DNA of 64,000 nt. Source: Terfezia claveryi. Lineage: Eukaryota; Ascomycota; Pezizomycetes; Pezizales; Pezizaceae. Where the stretch lies: the NCBI GenBank assembly GCA_015179025.1, contig WHUX01000015.1, forward strand, positions 248,001 through 312,000, written 5' to 3'. Shown here piece by piece: positions 59,401-64,000 of the stretch. Both the position numbers and the translations under genes were made by a program. The notes beneath the pieces are model-generated. The model saw only the letters and a program-made list of their open reading frames with translations. It had not been told where the DNA came from and made no database searches. Positions within the stretch are counted from its first letter, which is position 1. The number at the start of each line of letters is the position of its first letter.

Positions 59401-59778
59401 CTGAAACAGCATGACCTAACGCCGGCATAGTAACTTCAAGATCCTCATTTGGAGCGTGGTTATCCAAGTCTGATGCATGAGGGAGGTGTTTGCGGGGTAT
59501 GTGGGAGTGGGAGTGGGAGTGGTGATGTCGCTGAGGGGGGTGATGCAGGCGGTGCAATTCATGATGGTCGAGGTCATGGCTATATTAAACAACGATGAGA
59601 TACTTTCATTTAGTACATGTATAACTCAGGTTTGCTGGCATTAGGAGTAGCTCACTGTTGTTGAGATATTGTAAACGCGTCCTAGACAGAGCAATGAAGA
59701 TGGGTTAACAGCCAAACAAAATATATTCGAAAGGGGTCCGAAGTCTTTACATACCAAATCTGAGTTATAAAACGACAT
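56494..59778 (-). CDS. Very long mitochondrial-carrier-family protein (peroxisomal ANT1-like)
   Basis: Five exons: 59778-59755, 59681-59656, 59579-58618, 58495-57656 and 57587-56494 (2946 nt, 981 aa); the first two code for only 8 and about 9 residues (MSFYNSDL, DAFTISQQ). A His-rich segment (HHHSHSHSH) precedes the first carrier repeat MPALGHAVSGSIGSAIAN with PLDVVVKR. Repeat 2 has GAISKFFTTPIANVVTR, repeat 3 TYPLAVVKTRSM, and GLKGFYVGLWAEVLKG closes the module. Between them are long charged insertions: about 190 residues after repeat-1 helix 1 and a Ser/Lys-rich one in repeat 3. The C-terminal ~360 residues form a non-carrier Ser/Pro/Gly extension. Order of motifs recalls the peroxisomal ATP/AMP carrier Ant1/Pmp47, which is usually about 300-400 aa. 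Substrate is not shown. Confidence 0.82.
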
Positions 59779-60912
59779 CTCGCCCGATGACACAACTTAA
59801 CCCCCTAGCTACCTTTACTCTTCTTTGTGTCGTCGTTTACACCAACTTTGCCAATGAGGAAATTATGCTGCGAAAGCCTCTCCGTACAGTCGCGGTCGAT
59901 ATGTGATATTTCCAGATCTCGGTCAGGGTTCGAGCTTGAAACGATCCAAGCAAACGAAATGAATGTTTCTTGCGCAGCAACAGCTTGTTCTCCTCGGTAA
60001 GCTGCGTACGTTATGACGATCGGTAATGCTCTTTCAATCTTGAAACACAGCGGCAGCAACGACAACGATAGGCACCAGCACGGAATGAATAGAACAGTGT
60101 TTACGTTTCTCTCTTGGTCCGAGTCCGATCTCGCTGGTCAATTCAGGAATGGTGTTAAGGTTGGATAGATTACGAAACATTGGTACTGCAGGCCCAGACA
60201 GCATTTAGGAAACAAAACGGCGGCCATTCAATCACCGGCGCCCACTGAGAAGATCGCAGGTAGCTCTGGCAAATGGCAATCCGCGAGGATGGGCGGGTAC
60301 AGGGTAAGCCTGTTGCTCCTATTGCCTGCCGAAGCGACCAACAAGAGCATCCGTTCAATCATCATGCCTGAGCAAATCGATTCACAACGCACTATAAATA
60401 GCGATAGCCCACTTCTCACGGATATTGCTGGGGGTTCTGTCGTTTTCAACACGCCGAAAATACGAACCCCTTTCGAAGCACAGCGACTGTATCGGGCGGG
60501 CTTCCTGTTCACACGTCACTTCGGCCCGCTGAATGTGGAACAAAAAAGCGTAAACAATTTACCTGATATGTGGGGGCTTGCAAGGGTATGAATCAAGCGA
60601 GCTTGACCCTGAGTGGTCCAGTTAAATTTCTAGAGATTCTGAGACAAGATACTTAAAGATGAGCCAATGGAGTATCTGCACGACGAATACCAGAACTTGT
60701 GCTGCAAAAGTACGGTTTCACACATAATATAGTACATGCAATGGTATTGAAAACGTGTGTCAAACAATGCTGCACTGTCATGCAGATGAGGAAAAAAAGA
60801 AAGGACTAAATGCAACTCCACCTCTGACCACCAGATATACACAGGCGAACGTATAGTCGTTTAGCACTAGAATAACATAGTATGGGTAGAGATAAATCAA
60901 AGGAGCTATCAC
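59779..60912. other. Intergenic region between ATG17 and carrier gene
   Basis: 1.1 kb containing the carrier promoter (left) and ATG17 3' flank (right). Short frames on both strands (60289-60591 plus, 59805-60065 minus) have no recognisable motif and are not called. Confidence 0.4.
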
Positions 60913-62494
60913 CTATATTCCGTTCACAGTCCTCAGGGCCTTGCTCAGAACCTCTTTCTTCAGGAGAGGAATATCTCCACCAATTGCCTCGACGTTGTAC
61001 CTCATCGGAGGATCCATTAAACCGGGCCAAATGTCCATTGGTAGGAATTCACCAGTTTCTGCTTTAAATTCTTCCCTCTTTTGTGCATCGTCTGTCAAAG
61101 TGACCCGTATTAGTTTCGCTAGTATAAAGCAAGCCTATACTATAGACTTACATTCATACAACTCCTCAATTTCCGTCAGAGCCCTCTTCATAATACCCTC
61201 CATCTTGTTTTTGATACCCATCCTTCTACCGGCTTCAACGACCATCTCATCATACGCCCTTGCAAAACCTGCGTAAAAGTCTGACAAGGCCGCTAGTCGA
61301 TCCAATGCTGGGTGAATCAAGCTGTGATACTCTTTCTGGGCACCTTCAAACTCCGTGGTTGCCACGATATAGCTACCTAAGTTTCCCTGGAAGTCATCGA
61401 ACTGCATGAAAGCTGCATTTGTATCTGCATGACAAGCTTCCAAAGTAGAGATGTGGCCCTGAACCTGTTCGGCATAGATAGTTTCCATTTTATTGAGGTT
61501 ATGCGACATCTCATCCAAGACTTCCTCGACGGCTTCTGCATCACTTTCAAGAACTCTGAACTCCTCTGGTGACAAAGATTGAAGTAAACCCACAGTTGAA
61601 GACTGAATTGGTGTGGCTTCAGTCCTTCTAAGAGCGTCCACGCATTGATCGTAGTGATGATTCAGCTTCTCAAAAGAGTCCACCAAATTAACCGTGAGGT
61701 GATCCAGTAAACTTAGTGACCGTGGTATGGGGTTCTGGTTCGGATGAAGTATCGAAGGAGGCTTGGGTGAAGTATTTGGTAGCTTCGAGAGGGCCGTTTC
61801 TAGAGTCGCCAGGTCTTGACCAAAAGCAGCCAACATCTCTCCATAACGATTTATAGAGGACTAGGATTGTCAGCCCCTTCTCTACAACATACGGAGTAGG
61901 AAGGGGTAACAAACATCTGCTCTGGCAACGATACCCTGTACCTCTCCTAGGTGTTTCTCAACACCCGCATCATCAACGAAGTCGTGCAGTGTCCTAGGCT
62001 CTTCTCTATCTGGGGTAAATGCAGGGTCTAGAATTGTGTCTCGCAAGCTCGTCAAGATATTAGACAGACCAGTCTGTGCTTCCTCGTACTCTTTCCTCGT
62101 ATTCTACAGCACAAATATGAGCCCCGTTCACTCGCGCGTTCAATTCTCGACTAATCGCGATCCCGTATCCTGAACATTATAACCATACCTGCACAATGCC
62201 CACGAAGCTCCTCTTTGTCTGGGTCATGGCCCCATTAAGGGATCTGACGGCCGCAAGCTGACCTTCCAACGCATTCCTCAAATACACGCACTTTGGCAAT
62301 AATGTGGCCGCATTTTCCAATGCTGCCTTGGTGTTGCTTACCAAATCTGCCGCTCGAAAGATAAGGTCCTTGGACTCCAACGAGCGCTTGGCGTTCAGAA
62401 AGAAAATTGTAAGATCGTGTTCGGGGCGAGGGGAGGATGTGAAGGCTCCTCCGGGGTTAAGACTTATCGACGAAGCTAAAGATGGAGAGGCCAT
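60913..62494 (-). CDS. ATG17: Autophagy scaffold protein Atg17
   Basis: Exons are 62494-62189, 62103-61915, 61860-61152 and 61091-60913 (1383 nt, 460 aa). The start MASPSLASSISLNPG is chosen (an in-frame Met lies 7 codons upstream). The protein is entirely helical: LTIFFLNAKRSLESKDLIF, LPKCVYLRNALEGQL, KEYEEAQTGLSNILTSLRDTI (followed by LDP), LTVNLVDSFEKLNHHYDQC, and the conserved end FKAETGEFLPMDIWPGLMD, RYNVEAIGGDIPLL. Atg17 forms the crescent scaffold of the Atg1 complex at the phagophore assembly site with Atg29 and Atg31. In intron 2 the acceptor is taken at the tag before 61860, 13 nt after a ctgac branch site; a downstream ag in the same frame would shorten the protein by 9 residues. 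Confidence 0.93.
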
Positions 62495-63014
62495 GGTCGT
62501 TAAGCGGTGAAGCAATAAATATTACAGCAGCTGAAACGATGGAAGAAGATCATTGCAGGGTGCAAGTGCATAAACAGCCCAAGTTCCCAACCCGCACGTG
62601 TCGCAGTCTGTCGTCATTACATCACAGGGGCTCAACAAAGCAAACATACAAAGGAGGGTGGTGTGCCAACTAGACTACAAACATACTTAGTAAATGGACT
62701 CACAACCAGCTAAGTTATCAAAGCATAATTCCGGCCTTCAATGCAGTGCACCAGATGTAGTCTTATGCCATGAGACTACACCAGATAATTCAACAAGAAT
62801 ACTCCTTTATTAGCAAAACTCAGCCTATACCTAGCTCACTGTCGATTCATGAAGGAGCCCTTCATTACTACCGTAAATAGTCATTTGCTATTTCCATTTT
62901 TAACGCTACCATAACCGCCTGGTTGAGCTTACTATCTTTGCTTGGTATTGGTTTGATGTTGCAATTGTTTTTACATTGATGTTTCTTGGTTAGGAAGCTA
63001 CATATAGTATATAC
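62495..63014. other. ATG17 upstream region with scattered repeat ends
   Basis: It contains GTGCCAACTAGACTACA at 62663-62679, a variant of the 15-mer, and an imperfect hairpin TGTAGTCT...AGACTACA at 62757-62780, whose arms match the outer part of the same motif. No gene recognised. Confidence 0.5.
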
Positions 63015-63695
63015 CTTGTGCCAACCAGACTAGTATATACATATGTCTGGTATACACAACTTTCGACTGTGCCAACAAGACTAGGTAGGTAAAGTACCGG
63101 CTCGTCGCTTAGTTTCCATGTACTTGCCAAAAAGGGGAATCAGCTAACTATATTACTAAGTAAGCATATAACGAATGTTTTCTTATTTTCCCATACAAAT
63201 TCTGGCGAGAGGGGTTTGACTACTTAGCTTTTCATAATGAGAGTTCACTTTTTGAAGCACGAAAGCTTCAGCACCAGGATTGCGGGGGAAGTCGGTTTTG
63301 CTTACCTATCTAAGACCCGAAGCTGAAGCAAAAGAGGTGGTGGACCACAAGGTTCCGCTGGACATCCCCACATTGCTCATATCTCGCCCTCAAACTTTTT
63401 AATTTGCAATCTGAAGTAACTATCGGTGTGTTACGGATCGTGCGGTGAGGTATAAACAAATCAAGCTTCTGAGGATATTTAATAAGCGAGCCGAATGCTG
63501 GGCCAATACTCCACCTCCTACCGGTACAGGGAATAATTATTGTAATCTAGTGCAATATGTGCCAACTAGACTTTGCATATCATGATGGCCTTAAAGAAGT
63601 CGTAGGGGGAAGAAGGAAGACAAGTTCAAGGAGGAATTGGAAAACTCGGCCGTTGACAATAGCATGCGATACATAGCTAGTCTGGTTGGCACAAG
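63015..63695. mobile_element. 0.68-kb TIR element with 19-bp ends CTTGTGCCAACCAGACTAG
   Basis: The 19-mer at 63015-63033 is perfectly inverted at 63677-63695. Two further internal copies of the inner part lie at 63069-63083 (GTGCCAACAAGACTA) and 63559-63572 (GTGCCAACTAGACT). There is no ORF above 60 codons inside and no clear target-site duplication (left flank tatatac, right flank ccccccg). A non-autonomous DNA transposon (MITE) is the simplest reading; superfamily unknown. Confidence 0.7.
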
Positions 63696-64000
63696 CCCCC
63701 CGTCAACTTACTGGTTAGACTCCAACAGATAGTACAAATTGAAGAGACTAGATAAAGAAGTGGTAAGAGTTCAAAGTTGAGAGATTAACATTTGAATTTT
63801 AGCTTTTAATATAATTAATTCCAAGTTTGTATGGCGTGACCTAGATAGTTAATCTATTATTTAGGATACGGGTGGAGTATTGAGTTTGTTTGGGATGTCG
63901 TGGAAAAATTTTCGAGAAGGCCATAAAGATCCACTATGTCGTGATAGTTCTTGGTGGAGGAAATAATAACATGATCAACATGGGTGACAACTTTTGACCA
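63696..64000. other. Right edge of window, no gene seen
   Basis: AT-rich sequence to the window end; no start codon with a useful frame and no repeat recognised apart from a weak actggttagact near 63710. Confidence 0.35.

Overview
The window is nuclear DNA from a filamentous ascomycete (Pezizomycotina). The evidence is short GT-AG introns (mostly 50-150 nt) with ctaac/ctgac-type branch sites, a velvet-domain regulator, Atg17, Dbp9, Yaf9, Syf2, Pik1 and coronin with fungal architecture, and mitochondrial proteins with fungal-type leaders. Multi-kilobase AT-rich, gene-free stretches carrying decayed DNA-transposon termini suggest a TE-rich genome; a Pezizomycete would fit, but the species cannot be fixed from the sequence alone.

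Layout: (1) 0-14 kb is a dense block: a mitochondrial helical-repeat protein running off the left edge, divergent mitoribosomal protein gene MRPL31, arginyl-tRNA synthetase, NADH-cytochrome b5 reductase, a Coq11-type NAD(P)-binding protein, and a second large mitochondrial helical-repeat protein. (2) 14-16.7 kb holds coronin. (3) 16.7-29 kb is mostly gene-poor, rich in microsatellites and homopolymers, with a VelC-like velvet gene in the middle. (4) 29-30.4 kb holds a Bin3/MePCE-type RNA cap methyltransferase. (5) 33-42 kb holds a RING/RS-rich protein, a divergent membrane-anchored alpha/beta hydrolase, and the PI 4-kinase Pik1. (6) 42-44 kb contains a terminal-inverted-repeat element with an internal 5S-rRNA-like segment, ending about 150 bp upstream of DBP9. 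(7) 46.9-48.3 kb is a frame-disrupted gene resembling the fungal PD-(D/E)XK nuclease-like family, followed by a hAT-like non-autonomous element. (8) 52.9-62.5 kb holds SYF2 and YAF9 (divergent), a very long mitochondrial-carrier-family protein, and ATG17. (9) 62.5-64 kb is a cluster of the 15-bp motif GTGCCAACCAGACTA, two copies of which form the ends of a 0.68-kb TIR element.

The genes are scattered housekeeping functions, not a cluster: mitochondrial translation and respiration-related factors (two helical-repeat proteins, MRPL31, Coq11), translation (RRS1), ribosome biogenesis (DBP9), splicing/RNA 3'-end or RNA capping factors (SYF2, RING/RS protein, Bin3), chromatin (YAF9), membrane traffic/autophagy/cytoskeleton (PIK1, ATG17, coronin). 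I rebuilt exon-intron structures by hand; almost every junction was checked by codon-phase arithmetic and by continuity of recognisable family sequence. No obvious new defence or biosynthetic system was seen; the most unusual items are transposon architectures, a duplicated splice donor in coronin, GC-AG introns and apparent homopolymer frameshifts.
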